Assembly: GCF_016918565.1 (NCBI RefSeq)
Contig: NZ_JAFFQD010000031.1
Location: forward strand, 1 to 64,000
Length of the DNA stretch: 64,000 bases
Source of the DNA: Desulfogranum marinum
Lineage (GTDB): Bacteria > Desulfobacterota > Desulfobulbia > Desulfobulbales > Desulfobulbaceae
Direction: 5' to 3'
Shown here: positions 17,614 through 26,504 of the stretch, piece after piece
Layout: every line of letters starts with the position of its first letter
How positions within the stretch are numbered: position 1 is the stretch's first letter
The notes under the pieces: generated by a model
Told to the model about the DNA's origin: nothing
What the model saw: the letters and a program-made list of their open reading frames with translations, nothing else
Database searches by the model: none
Translations under genes and position numbers: made by a program

Positions 17614-19117
17614 CTTTCTGCAAATAGAAAACGGCAAAGCTATCCCACGAGCCGCGATCCCTGAAGTTTCCTTTGACCTGTTTTTCAAGAGTATTTCCCA
17701 GTTTGTTAAGGACGACGGATTCATCGTCCAGTTCTTTGTTTATGAAGAGGCTAATGTCTACAAACTGCTGGCGGTTGTACGCAATAGCAATCTCTATGCA
17801 ATAAGTACCGAGATAGGAACCAGATTTCAGTCGTTTACCCGATCAGTCAGCGAAAAATTTCATATGTTTGAGCGGGAAATTGCTGAGCAGTTCGGCCTCA
17901 AGCCGGATGGGCATCCCTGGCTGAAAATGGTACGCTACCATAAAAACTTCACCGGGAAAGAGGATGTTTTTGGCAACAACTATGACCACGACATTCCCGG
18001 CAACTATTCCTACTTTCAGGTGAACGGTGAATCCATACATGAGGTAGGGGTTGGCCCGGTACATGCCGGCATTATTGAACCAGGGCATTTTCGATTTCAG
18101 TGCGCCGGGGAAGAGGTTCTCCACCTGGAGATCCAGCTCGGCTATCAGCACCGGGGCATCGAAAAAATGCTACCGGCTTTGCCACATAAACGCTATCCCA
18201 TTATTTGCGAATCGATCGCCGGTGACACGACCATCGCCCATAGTCTTTGTTTCAGCCAAGCTTTTGAAGGCCTTGGAGGATTAACTGTTGACAAGGGAGC
18301 AAAGATTGTCCGCTCCATGGCATTAGAGCTGGAACGACTCTGCAATCATATTGGTGATCTCGGAGCGCTGAGCGGGGATGTTGCCTTTAATCCACCTGCT
18401 GCCTATTTTGGCAGAATAAGAGGAGAATTTCTTAATCTCTTACAGGTGTTGGGCGGTAACCGTTTTGGTAAAGGGCTGGTAAGACCAGGTGGGGTGACCC
18501 ATGTTATGGGAGATGAACAACGCCGGTTAATACGCGATAAGCTCGCCGAAATAACACCGGAAATTGAACACATCTCTGATCTTTTATTTGGTGCGCCTAC
18601 GGTCCTGGCTCGATTTGAGCACACCGGGACAGTCGAACATAGCGTGGCCAAAGAACTCGGTCTGGTCGGCTATGCAGGCAGGGCCTGTGGCATACCCTAT
18701 GACGCAAGGGTAACATTTCCCAATGAGTGTTACGGTGAATTACCTGCCAATACCAACTCTGTAACAAACGGCGATGTAAACAGCCGCGCTACAGTGCGAC
18801 GGGAAGAAATTATGCATTCATTGACACTCATCAATATACTGCTAGACAAAACGGAAACAACCGCTGAAGAAGTCCATATGCAGGAGTGTAGCCTCAGCCC
18901 CGATTCGTTTGTAGTCACTGTCAACGAAGGTTGGCGGGGAGAAGTATCTCACTGCCTTCTTACAGACAATGATGGCAAGGTACAACGCTATAAGGTCAAG
19001 GACCCATCATTTCATAATTGGACGGGGCTTGCCATGTCGCTTCGCAATCAAGAAATATCAGACTTTCCACTCTGCAACAAGAGCTACAATCTTTCGTACT
19101 GCGGATTTGATCTATAA
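17606..19117 (+). CDS. hyfG-like: HyfG/HycE-like large subunit lacking Ni ligands
   Basis: A 503-residue fusion of a NuoC-like domain (about 1-130) and a NuoD/[NiFe]-hydrogenase large-subunit-like domain (about 145-503). In hydrogenases the Ni is held by two CxxC pairs. Here the first site reads SIAGDTT at 203-209 with no cysteine, and the C-terminal site reads NLSYCGFDL at 495-503, where Ser and Gly replace the two ligands. C490 and C499 exist but are out of register. The protein therefore should not carry a NiFe centre and fits the energy-converting-hydrogenase-related (Ehr) class. Start at 17606 is set by GGAGG at 17593-17597; a frame open from 17348 is overrun. Confidence 0.93.
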   Translation: MDNFLQIENGKAIPRAAIPEVSFDLFFKSISQFVKDDGFIVQFFVYEEANVYKLLAVVRNSNLYAISTEIGTRFQSFTRSVSEKFHMFEREIAEQFGLKPDGHPWLKMVRYHKNFTGKEDVFGNNYDHDIPGNYSYFQVNGESIHEVGVGPVHAGIIEPGHFRFQCAGEEVLHLEIQLGYQHRGIEKMLPALPHKRYPIICESIAGDTTIAHSLCFSQAFEGLGGLTVDKGAKIVRSMALELERLCNHIGDLGALSGDVAFNPPAAYFGRIRGEFLNLLQVLGGNRFGKGLVRPGGVTHVMGDEQRRLIRDKLAEITPEIEHISDLLFGAPTVLARFEHTGTVEHSVAKELGLVGYAGRACGIPYDARVTFPNECYGELPANTNSVTNGDVNSRATVRREEIMHSLTLINILLDKTETTAEEVHMQECSLSPDSFVVTVNEGWRGEVSHCLLTDNDGKVQRYKVKDPSFHNWTGLAMSLRNQEISDFPLCNKSYNLSYCGFDL

Positions 19118-19156
19118 TAAAGTGCCCTGCACTGAGCGACATAGAAGGATTTTATT

Positions 19157-19900
19157 ATGCTGAAAGTACTAAAAAACAAACTGGAACAGGGAAACAAGAC
19201 CTCTTCCTACCCTAAAGAGCCGATTTCTCTCTATCATCGATTTAGAGGGTTGCCTGTGATTAATTCTGAGTGCAGTAGCGAAATCGTCACAAAGTGTGCT
19301 CGTCTTTGCCCGCAAGATGCTATTGACCCCGAAGCAAAAACCATTGATCTTGGTCGCTGTTCCTTTTGCGGTCAATGCGAAAAAGTCGAGAATGGGGCAT
19401 TTGTCAAGTTCAGTGAAAATTTCGATTTGGGAACGGAAAACAGGGAAGACCTGATTACAGATGGTACCTTGCCGGTTTTGGCAGATCATTCAAAACAACA
19501 TTTCAAAAAACTTTTTGGGCGTTCACTCCAACTTCGCCAGGTTTCTGCAGGAGGCTGTAATTCCTGTGAGGCAGATACCAACGTACTCACCACTCCGTTT
19601 TTTGACCTTTCCCGTTTCGGTATCGATTTTGTCGCCTCACCGCGCCACGCCGATGGCATCCATGTTACCGGCCCCATTACACGCAACATGAAACAGGCAC
19701 TTTTGGACACATATGATGCGGTACCATCACCCAAAGTGGTTATTGCCAGTGGCTGCTGTTCGATTTCAGGCGGCCCGTTTTTTGGAAGCGAGGAAATCAT
19801 CGGGGATCTCAACAGCCTGATTCCCGTAGATCTTTATATCCCTGGGTGCCCTCCGCATCCGCTGACAACATTGCATGCATTACTGAAGTACTTTAAATAA
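19157..19900 (+). CDS. hyfI-like: Ferredoxin/NuoB fusion small subunit (HyfH-HyfI-like)
   Basis: 247 residues. Residues about 35-85 form a ferredoxin-like segment: C51-P plus C68, C71 and C74 can make one [4Fe-4S] site, while C39 and C47 are left over from an apparently degenerate second site. Residues about 120-247 are a NuoB/HycG-type small subunit with proximal-cluster cysteines at C134/C137, C200/C201 and C231 (GGCNSCE, SGCCSISGG, PGCPP). The fusion replaces the separate HyfH and HyfI. It is last in the operon and gives an electron path ending at a large subunit with no Ni site. Confidence 0.9.
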   Translation: MLKVLKNKLEQGNKTSSYPKEPISLYHRFRGLPVINSECSSEIVTKCARLCPQDAIDPEAKTIDLGRCSFCGQCEKVENGAFVKFSENFDLGTENREDLITDGTLPVLADHSKQHFKKLFGRSLQLRQVSAGGCNSCEADTNVLTTPFFDLSRFGIDFVASPRHADGIHVTGPITRNMKQALLDTYDAVPSPKVVIASGCCSISGGPFFGSEEIIGDLNSLIPVDLYIPGCPPHPLTTLHALLKYFK

Positions 19901-19922
19901 AGGGTCTCCGTCCACCTTTCCC

Positions 19923-19958
19923 GTATTATCAGCTGTACTTGCCTGCGGCTGATAATAC
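19923..19958 (+). terminator. Hairpin after the Ehr operon
   Basis: GTATTATCAGC (19923-19933) and GCTGATAATAC (19948-19958) form a perfect 11-bp stem with a 14-nt loop, 22 bp after the last stop. There is no T-run, so it may protect the mRNA end or act with Rho. The rest of 19959-20199 shows nothing recognisable. Confidence 0.5.
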
Positions 19959-20199
19959 CTCCCTCCAGAGGTAATTCCATTGGTTTAAAACCCTTTTCGC
20001 CGGTTTCAAATGAAATTTCTGTTTGTTTCAGGCTGCCACCTCCAATGGGGACTGCAACGCTGAACAAGCCTTTTCTTCCCCCCTTTTCTCATGTTTCCTT
20101 TTTTTGTTTAGTAGCTCAAACTTGAAACTTGATCTGACAGTTACCCATAGTGACGTTGTACCTGTAGGTTACAGATAACCTGCTCCTTCAGCTCAAAGA

Positions 20200-20237
20200 A
20201 TAAAAAAAATAGTGAAATAGCAGCAAAGAATTTCACT
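20200..20237 (-). terminator. Rho-independent terminator of the minus operon
   Basis: On the minus strand AGTGAAAT pairs with ATTTCACT around an 11-nt loop and is followed by A then eight T's. It overlaps the stop codon of the DUF2878 gene and ends the 26236-20233 operon. Confidence 0.8.
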
Positions 20238-20748
20238 TTACGAGTGGCTTTATAGTAAGAGGCTTCTTTCTCGGCACGACGCTAAAATACATGACAACGG
20301 GCCAAAGAATAGCCCAGATCAGTGAAAGGCTGAGCAGTGAAGGCAGTAAAGCGTAGTTGAAGGTTGCCGCTCCCAGGCGGGTACCTGCCCAGTACGCTAC
20401 AGGTCCACCCATAGCACCAAAAACCATGGAAAGCAGCAGCCTGTGCTTCAACCAGGCCAGGCTATGGTGGGGCGTGATGGCCAGCCCCAACCATATAACC
20501 ATCAGCCAGAAAGGTATCGGAAAACCAGTTACGGTGAAACTGATAAAGCCAACCTGGTGCAAGGTTCCATCCACCAGCAGACCTGTAAACAATAAAAATC
20601 CCATCATCCGCAAGTCAGCGCCCCGCACAGGGGAGAAAATCAGGTGAATGAGCAGTAACAGAATGCCGCCATACGCACCAATGGTTCCACCGAGAACACC
20701 CATAAACCATATTGCCTGGTAGGTAAGGATATTGATCAAGCTCTTCAT
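20233..20748 (-). CDS. DUF2878-family membrane protein
   Basis: 171 residues, about five hydrophobic helices, with the family-like WLGLAITPHHSLAWL segment. It starts 5 bp after the CFA-synthase-like stop if ATG 20748 is used; an ATG at 20796 would overlap that gene by 44 bp. DUF2878 genes recur beside DUF1365, DUF3833, CFA-synthase and flavin-oxidase genes (established neighbourhood). Biochemical role not known; a membrane anchor for the lipid-modifying enzymes is a guess. Confidence 0.8.
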   Translation of the reverse strand: MKSLINILTYQAIWFMGVLGGTIGAYGGILLLLIHLIFSPVRGADLRMMGFLLFTGLLVDGTLHQVGFISFTVTGFPIPFWLMVIWLGLAITPHHSLAWLKHRLLLSMVFGAMGGPVAYWAGTRLGAATFNYALLPSLLSLSLIWAILWPVVMYFSVVPRKKPLTIKPLVK

Positions 20749-20752
20749 AGCG

Positions 20753-22000
20753 CTAAGGATGTCTATTGCCGGGTCGGGTAGCAACAAGATGGACAACGCT
20801 TATGGAACGTTCCAGAAAACCACCCTGGCAGTAACACAAGTAAAAATCCCATAATCGCTTGAATGCCTCGTCATAGCCTTTTTCCTGCAGCCCTGCAAAA
20901 GCATCGTGAAAACGAGTACGCCAATCTTGTATTGTTCTGGCATAATCAAAACCAAAATCTTCAATATGGCGAACAACCATATCGGTCTTTTCCGCAATCA
21001 ACTGTGCCATCCTGCTGTTTGATGGCAGGCACCCTCCAGGGAAAATATATCGCTGTATAAAATCAACAGTTCCGACATATTGTTTATACTTCTGATCAGC
21101 GATGGTTATAGCCTGGAGCAACATCTTTCCCTCAGGTTTGAGAAGATCGCCGCATTTTTGAAAAAAACTCGGCAGAAACCGGTGCCCAACAGCCTCTATC
21201 ATTTCGATACTCACCAGTTTATCAAACTTTCCGCTCAGGTCCCTATAGTCATTTTGGAGCAGTGTTATCTTGTGGCTCAGTCCGGCAGCAGCAACTCTAC
21301 TTGTTGCCAACTCATACTGTGCATCAGAAATGGTCGTTGTCGTCACATGACAACCATACTTTTCGGCAGCATAAAGCGCGAATCCCCCCCACCCTGTGCC
21401 GATCTCAATCACAGAGTCTGTCGGCTGCAGATCAAGCTTTTTACAGATAAGTTCAAGTTTGTTCTGTTGGGCCTCTTCCAGGGTAGTGTTGTGGCTCGGA
21501 TATATGCCGGACGAATACATCATCGCGGGATCGAGAAAAGCCCCATACAGATCATTACCAAGATCATAATGAGCAAGAATGTTTCGTTTCGCCCCATGCT
21601 TATTGTTGGTATTGAAAAAATGTTTGGCAAGATCAAACGGCCTGAGTATCCAGGCGAGCCCCTTTTCCATCCGATCAAGCAAAGACATATTCAGCACCAT
21701 TATCCTTACCAATGCTGTTAAGTCATCAACATCCCAGAGTTTATCCACGTAGGCCTCGCCGGCACCAATCGATCCACCAAAAAGAACTTTTTTATATGCT
21801 GCAACATTGTGGATAGTTACATGGGCACGGGGTAGACTCCCCTCACCAAAACACCACTGTTTTTCACCTTCCTGAATAATAAGTTGGCCAAACTTTACAC
21901 CTGAAAGCAACCTCATAAGCAGCAATCGCGACCAACGTGCGCTCAATGTATCTTTTGCTCCTGTTGAATCGCAATTTGATATATTGGTCAAGCTGTTCAT
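20753..22000 (-). CDS. cfa: Cyclopropane-fatty-acyl-phospholipid synthase-like methyltransferase
   Basis: 415 residues. The SAM-binding motif VIEIGTGWGGFALYAAEKYG and the downstream ISDAQYELA and EMIEAVGHRFLPSFF segments are typical of the CFA synthase family. It transfers a methyl or methylene group from SAM to unsaturated acyl chains of membrane lipids. The context (flavin oxidase, DUF1365) is that of the UfaM/CfaA-type enzymes that make furan or cyclopropane fatty acids, so the exact product cannot be fixed from sequence. ATGA overlap with DUF1365. Confidence 0.92.
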   Translation of the reverse strand: MNSLTNISNCDSTGAKDTLSARWSRLLLMRLLSGVKFGQLIIQEGEKQWCFGEGSLPRAHVTIHNVAAYKKVLFGGSIGAGEAYVDKLWDVDDLTALVRIMVLNMSLLDRMEKGLAWILRPFDLAKHFFNTNNKHGAKRNILAHYDLGNDLYGAFLDPAMMYSSGIYPSHNTTLEEAQQNKLELICKKLDLQPTDSVIEIGTGWGGFALYAAEKYGCHVTTTTISDAQYELATSRVAAAGLSHKITLLQNDYRDLSGKFDKLVSIEMIEAVGHRFLPSFFQKCGDLLKPEGKMLLQAITIADQKYKQYVGTVDFIQRYIFPGGCLPSNSRMAQLIAEKTDMVVRHIEDFGFDYARTIQDWRTRFHDAFAGLQEKGYDEAFKRLWDFYLCYCQGGFLERSISVVHLVATRPGNRHP

Positions 22001-22734
22001 ACCGTCTCCTTTTCGTAAGCAACGTAGGGAACACCTTTTGCGTAAAGCTTCAGCGCTTGCCAGTAAATTTTCGCAACCATATACATGGTCATTGCCGGTT
22101 TTTTCAGCAGCTCTTTCCTCACCGATTCCAATGTAAGCGGTCGCCTGTGCAAACGAAGCTGCGCAGTAAAAATGCGGCCACGATCATCGTCGACTTGTAT
22201 CTGAACAAATAATTTCTCGGCGGGATCCTTAATCTTCCATGAATAGTGTTGATTGAGCGGGTTGAATGGCGACACACGAAATTGTTTTGAATTGTCAGGC
22301 GCCAATTGATTGCCCGCAACATAATGAGCATACTGATGCCGCTCATTCCAAGGGATATTGGAAACTTCTGCCAAAAAATGGCTAAGATTACCCTGTCCAT
22401 CATACCCGTAATAAAAATTCACCGGACTGAAATACACTCCCAAGGTGCGCATATTGAGCAGGCCAAAAACTTGGCCTGCAACCGGATAGCCGGTGAGTTC
22501 CTCCATCCGTTTCCTGATAGCATCGGCAAGAGGGAGCGTCGGTTCTCCATAGTAATCCGGTCGGTGAAAGCGACTCAGTGCCCATCTCGTTGTAGAAAAC
22601 CATCTTCCCAACCGAGGCAGTTGGTCGAGTTCATCAAGATTAAGAAACCACATAAAAAAATGATATTGGAAACTATGCTTTCGTGGTATCTGCCTGCTGT
22701 GAGCAATGGTACCTATATAGAGTGACGAGTTCAT
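21997..22734 (-). CDS. DUF1365-family protein
   Basis: 245 residues. The family features are visible: the N-terminal HSRQIPRKHSFQYHFFMWFLNLDEL and VYFSPVNFYYGYDGQGNLSHFLAEVSNIPWNERH. It is coupled by ATGA overlaps to the flavin oxidase upstream and the CFA-like enzyme downstream. DUF1365 proteins almost always accompany these two genes; they are thought to act on fatty acyl chains, but the reaction is unproven. Confidence 0.9.
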   Translation of the reverse strand: MNSSLYIGTIAHSRQIPRKHSFQYHFFMWFLNLDELDQLPRLGRWFSTTRWALSRFHRPDYYGEPTLPLADAIRKRMEELTGYPVAGQVFGLLNMRTLGVYFSPVNFYYGYDGQGNLSHFLAEVSNIPWNERHQYAHYVAGNQLAPDNSKQFRVSPFNPLNQHYSWKIKDPAEKLFVQIQVDDDRGRIFTAQLRLHRRPLTLESVRKELLKKPAMTMYMVAKIYWQALKLYAKGVPYVAYEKETV

Positions 22735-23972
22735 ACACTTCCCTCAAGTGCAGCGCTAACCCGGAGCCCACTTCTAACGCCGTCTTCATGGAAGCCGTTA
22801 AACCAGTAAGCCCCACAGAAATGGCTGCAATTCTTTCCTGAAATATCCGCCCAACGTTGCTGCGCCTTAATTGCTCCTTGTGTGTACACAGGATGATGAT
22901 AAGTAAAAGTACGAAGAACATGTTCCTCAGGAATATCCTGGTTAAGGGTCACCAGATAGGTGTATCGCTTGTTCAAGCGTTGGAGAATATTCATGTTATA
23001 GGTCAGTGTCGTCTGTTCTTCGGCACCGGCAACCATGTTATAATTCCAACTGGCCCAGGCCAATTTTCTTTTGGGCAGAAAGGATGTATCTGTGTGCAGG
23101 ACCACCCTGTTCTCTGATGTTGTAAATTGCTGCAAGACAGATTCCTCTTCAGCAGTTGGGCTGGCCAGCAGAGACAAAGCCTGGTTACCATGACAGGCAA
23201 AAACGACCTGATCAAAAGTGGTTGAGCCTTCCCTGGTGATGACGGAAACCAGATTGTCTTCCCGCTCCACCCTCACCACTGGTGTATTGAGCCGAATGCT
23301 GTCTTTAAAGGTGGCTGTCAGCGGCTCAATATAGCTGCTTGAGCCACCTATAATGGTATACCATTGCGGTCTGTTAACAATATTGAGCAAACCGTGATTA
23401 TCGCAAAAGCGAACAAAAAACTGCAAAGGAAAATCCATACAACTTTCCAGTCCCATTGACCAAATCGCAGACACCATCGGCAGCAGGTAATTTTCCTTAA
23501 AGAGCGATGAATATTTCTGCACAGTGAGAAAGTTTCCGATGGTCTGATGTTGATCCTCTTTTGCAGCATTTTTCACCTCTTTATTGAACCGAACAATGTC
23601 TGCTACCATTGCCAGGAAACGCGGACGGATCAAGTTTCTTCGCTGTGCAAAGAGGCTATTGAGATTGTTCCCGTTGTACTCAAGGTCTATGACATCATTT
23701 CTTACTGAAAAACTCATTTCCGTAGGTTGAGATGCAACCCCAAGACTCTCCATCAACTCAATAAAATGGGGATAGGTACGATCATTAAAGACAATAAATC
23801 CTGTGTCTATTGCAGACACCTCTCCCTCTTTCTCCACCTCTACTGTATGGGTATGCCCCCCAACATAATCAGCGGCTTCGTAAAGGGTGATATCATGGTG
23901 GGGGGCCAAGGCATGAGCACAGGTAAGCCCTGAAATTCCAGACCCAACGATTGCAATCTTTAAACGACTCAT
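22731..23972 (-). CDS. FAD-dependent amine-oxidase-like protein (UfaO-like context)
   Basis: 413 residues with the N-terminal dinucleotide fold (IAIVGSGISGLTCAHAL, then LYEAADYVGGHTHT) and the COG2907 landmarks IDTGFIVFNDRTYPHF and YNMNILQRL. Start at 23972 uses the ATGA overlap with the SDR gene; an in-frame ATG 11 codons earlier lies inside it. In related clusters this flavoprotein acts on modified fatty acids. A distant stand-alone relative is at 268-1542. Confidence 0.9.
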   Translation of the reverse strand: MSRLKIAIVGSGISGLTCAHALAPHHDITLYEAADYVGGHTHTVEVEKEGEVSAIDTGFIVFNDRTYPHFIELMESLGVASQPTEMSFSVRNDVIDLEYNGNNLNSLFAQRRNLIRPRFLAMVADIVRFNKEVKNAAKEDQHQTIGNFLTVQKYSSLFKENYLLPMVSAIWSMGLESCMDFPLQFFVRFCDNHGLLNIVNRPQWYTIIGGSSSYIEPLTATFKDSIRLNTPVVRVEREDNLVSVITREGSTTFDQVVFACHGNQALSLLASPTAEEESVLQQFTTSENRVVLHTDTSFLPKRKLAWASWNYNMVAGAEEQTTLTYNMNILQRLNKRYTYLVTLNQDIPEEHVLRTFTYHHPVYTQGAIKAQQRWADISGKNCSHFCGAYWFNGFHEDGVRSGLRVSAALEGSV

Positions 23973-24688
23973 TTTCTCACCATTTGCCGACCGATTATGG
24001 TCCATAGTGGACCGGGGAGGAAGGATAAGAGCTTAAGTATCCAGGTAAAGCGTTTAGGAAAATGAATTTCCGCTTTCTTTTTCATCACCCCTTTCCGAAT
24101 ATAATCGCTTGCCTGTTGAACACTTATTCGAAACGGCATGGGAAAGTCGTTGAGATCGGTAAGAGGCGTCTTGACAAATCCCGGACAGATAAGGCTGACA
24201 GCAATGTTCTCAGGGTGCAAATCTATCCTCAGGGTTTTGGCCATGTAGGCGATTGCAGCCTTGGAGGCGCCATATGCTTCTGCACGCGGTAATGGCAGGT
24301 AGGCGGCAGAGCTGCCCACAAGAGCCAGGTGAGGACTTTGACTTTTGCGAAGAAGCGGTAAAACCGCCTCAATGGAAATGGCTGTCGATTCCACATTGGC
24401 CCGCATTACCCGCTGCACCAACGCACTGTCAAACTCAGGGAGATCTATATACTCACAGGTTCCTGCATTCAGGATGGCAAGGTCCACAGAGTCCAATCGG
24501 GCAAACCAGGCAAGGGCTGCATCTCTATCGGTGAGATCCAGCTGCCCGGTAGACAATCCATGGGCAGCAAGTTCTTCCAATGCCTGCACATTTCTTCCTA
24601 AAGCCCACACCTCATGACCTTCGGCATGATAGTCCATAGCCAACTGCCGACCTATTCCCGAGGTTGCTCCGGTGATTACTATTTTCAT
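23969..24688 (-). CDS. Short-chain dehydrogenase/reductase
   Basis: 239 residues. The classical SDR pattern is complete: cofactor motif GATSGIGRQ, NAG in LAILNAG, catalytic Ser in LALVGSSAAY, and YGASK as the YxxxK motif. A hydrophobic C-terminal segment could hold it at the membrane. Coupled by ATGA overlaps to the NTF2-like and flavin-oxidase genes. Substrate unknown; a lipid or its oxidation product is likely from context. Confidence 0.92.
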   Translation of the reverse strand: MKIVITGATSGIGRQLAMDYHAEGHEVWALGRNVQALEELAAHGLSTGQLDLTDRDAALAWFARLDSVDLAILNAGTCEYIDLPEFDSALVQRVMRANVESTAISIEAVLPLLRKSQSPHLALVGSSAAYLPLPRAEAYGASKAAIAYMAKTLRIDLHPENIAVSLICPGFVKTPLTDLNDFPMPFRISVQQASDYIRKGVMKKKAEIHFPKRFTWILKLLSFLPGPLWTIIGRQMVRK

Positions 24689-25101
24689 TTTCCAAGTCCT
24701 TTTTTAATGGATCTTACAAAACGGCCCAAGAGCGGTACATGCTCATAGAGCATGGCCCCAAGGTCAAAATAATCCTGATGAAAATATACCTTGCCCTGCT
24801 GATCAAATTCCAGATAACTGGCACCGACGACGGTTATTGGACGGCCTCCATCAAGCCGCCGATGACTGAAAGTCATTTCCCAGCGTACATACCCTTTGTT
24901 GTCGACCATTAATGGTTCAAGGAAGGAAAAATGTATAGAGTCGATGTTTGCATACAGGGCTGCAAAATATGCTGTGAGGTTATCAATACCGCTAATCTGG
25001 TGGGCAGGATCGGTAAAATGAATGTCTTGTCTGTAAACGGTCTTGAGAATCTCTAAATTATCTGCATGAAGATTCCGGTACATTCGAAGAAACTTTTCCA
25101 T
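24685..25101 (-). CDS. NTF2/SnoaL-like protein
   Basis: 138 residues with the NTF2-like alpha+beta cone pattern: N-terminal helices (MYRNLHADNLEILKTVY), HFTDPAHQISGIDNLTAYFAALY, then strands ending HQDYFDLGAMLYEHVPLLG. Such proteins act as small enzymes or binding pockets for hydrophobic compounds. AAGGAG upstream supports the ATG at 25101. Confidence 0.85.
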   Translation of the reverse strand: MEKFLRMYRNLHADNLEILKTVYRQDIHFTDPAHQISGIDNLTAYFAALYANIDSIHFSFLEPLMVDNKGYVRWEMTFSHRRLDGGRPITVVGASYLEFDQQGKVYFHQDYFDLGAMLYEHVPLLGRFVRSIKKGLGK

Positions 25102-25146
25102 ATGCCCTGACTCCTTTACATCAATGAAGTGTTTACTCGGTAAGAA

Positions 25147-25692
25147 TTAATCCTTTTGCACTCCTGCGAGCAGATCATCCCGAAGGTCTTCATCAAGTGG
25201 CTTATGACTTCCAAGCCATATACTAAAGTATGTCTCTGCAAAAAAAGGCGAATCTATGGAAACGAGTTCTTCTCCGTTGTAAGAGAGTGTTGTTACACTG
25301 TCTACACTACTGTAACAGAGGGTGTACGTATCTCCATCTTTTACATCTAAATATGCCTCATGGAGAGCATCAATGCCACCCTTGGCCAACGCCAGCTGTT
25401 TCTCTGAGAACTGACGATTAAGAATGGTGTTTGCCGCTTCTACAAAATCATCTTTTTCAATATCGACCGCATATTCAATATGTAAACATTTGGACACATC
25501 ACGACTGAGAATATGTTGTTTGCTTGTAAGCTCTGAACCGTAAAGAGATACATCATACACCTTGATAAATCCCAAGTAATACGCCTTCCCTTGCCCGAGT
25601 CTCTGCAAGTCACTCATACCAGATATTCCATAAACCGGGCTGGAGAGCAACAGAATAAGCCCTATTATCAATAAATTACCTTTTAAAAACAT
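25147..25692 (-). CDS. Chalcone-isomerase-like periplasmic protein
   Basis: 181 residues with an N-terminal signal peptide (ending about SSPVYG) and a chalcone-isomerase-like domain (GKAYYLGFIKVYDVSLYG and FAETYFSIWLGSHKPLDEDLRDDLL). Bacterial members bind fatty acids or other small hydrophobic molecules rather than chalcones. It lies 45 bp after the start-side neighbour in a run devoted to lipid modification. Confidence 0.82.
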   Translation of the reverse strand: MFLKGNLLIIGLILLLSSPVYGISGMSDLQRLGQGKAYYLGFIKVYDVSLYGSELTSKQHILSRDVSKCLHIEYAVDIEKDDFVEAANTILNRQFSEKQLALAKGGIDALHEAYLDVKDGDTYTLCYSSVDSVTTLSYNGEELVSIDSPFFAETYFSIWLGSHKPLDEDLRDDLLAGVQKD

Positions 25693-25714
25693 ACTAACAC
25701 CCTATTGGTTATGT

Positions 25715-26236
25715 TTATTTCCTGAAAACTATTGTTACTTCTCCTACCTTAAATCCAAATTTGGACATGGTCGCTTTGTTGATCAGCATGTCCTCGCTTA
25801 CCAGGAACATCCAGTCATCAAACTTTATTTTCCAGCTGCTGTCCTCTACCTGCAGCATTAACTGATATTGCCAATTGAGTACATTACCGTAGAGTACTCC
25901 ATCAGCTTGGTCCAAGACATCATCAGCAGTACCCGTAAATCTATGGTTATCCTGTTGACTCAAAATCCACGTCATGTCAGACAATTCACCATCACTCCAC
26001 TCAAATTTTTCCCGTAAGACCAGTTGTCCGTTTTCTGTCACCTCGCCGACAACTTCGACAACAAACCTACGAATGAGCGCACCCTTTCTATCCTGAACGA
26101 TTCCCCACCCCGTAGTGTTTCCCGAAAAATACTCAAACAGATCCAGCTGCGGCTCATTGGCACTATAACGTTTCATATCTACCGCAGAACAACCCGTCAC
26201 CAGCACCAGTATCAACAAAGTAAAAAGTAATCTCAT
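25715..26236 (-). CDS. DUF3833-family lipoprotein
   Basis: 173 residues. A lipobox (LVLVTGCSAVD) marks it as a lipoprotein. The body matches the DUF3833 pattern: LDLFEYFSGNTTGWGIVQDRKGALIRRFVV and DWMFLVSEDMLINKATMSKFGFKVGEVTIVFRK. The ATG at 26236 is preferred over 26242 because AGGAG lies 7 nt upstream. First gene of the 26236-20233 operon; no sigma factor or anti-sigma gene precedes it. Confidence 0.88.
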   Translation of the reverse strand: MRLLFTLLILVLVTGCSAVDMKRYSANEPQLDLFEYFSGNTTGWGIVQDRKGALIRRFVVEVVGEVTENGQLVLREKFEWSDGELSDMTWILSQQDNHRFTGTADDVLDQADGVLYGNVLNWQYQLMLQVEDSSWKIKFDDWMFLVSEDMLINKATMSKFGFKVGEVTIVFRK

Positions 26237-26504
26237 CAGCATTCTCCTAATGTCGAATTTTTTCCGCTCTTATAACGTATAAAGTAAGGAAGTCCAGATA
26301 ACTATCAATAGATATAAAACAGGAAGACATTGGTAGCTTGTACTACCAAAAGAAAAGAATAATTTTGAAACATTCAAGACACAACAAAAGCAGGAGCGAG
26401 AAGAGAAAATATACTGCTAATAATTTAACATACCCTAAAGATATTGCCGTACGTCTTGTGGGTGATCAGCAATTTTTCGAGATAGTCTTTTGTGAAAAAT
26501 GTTA

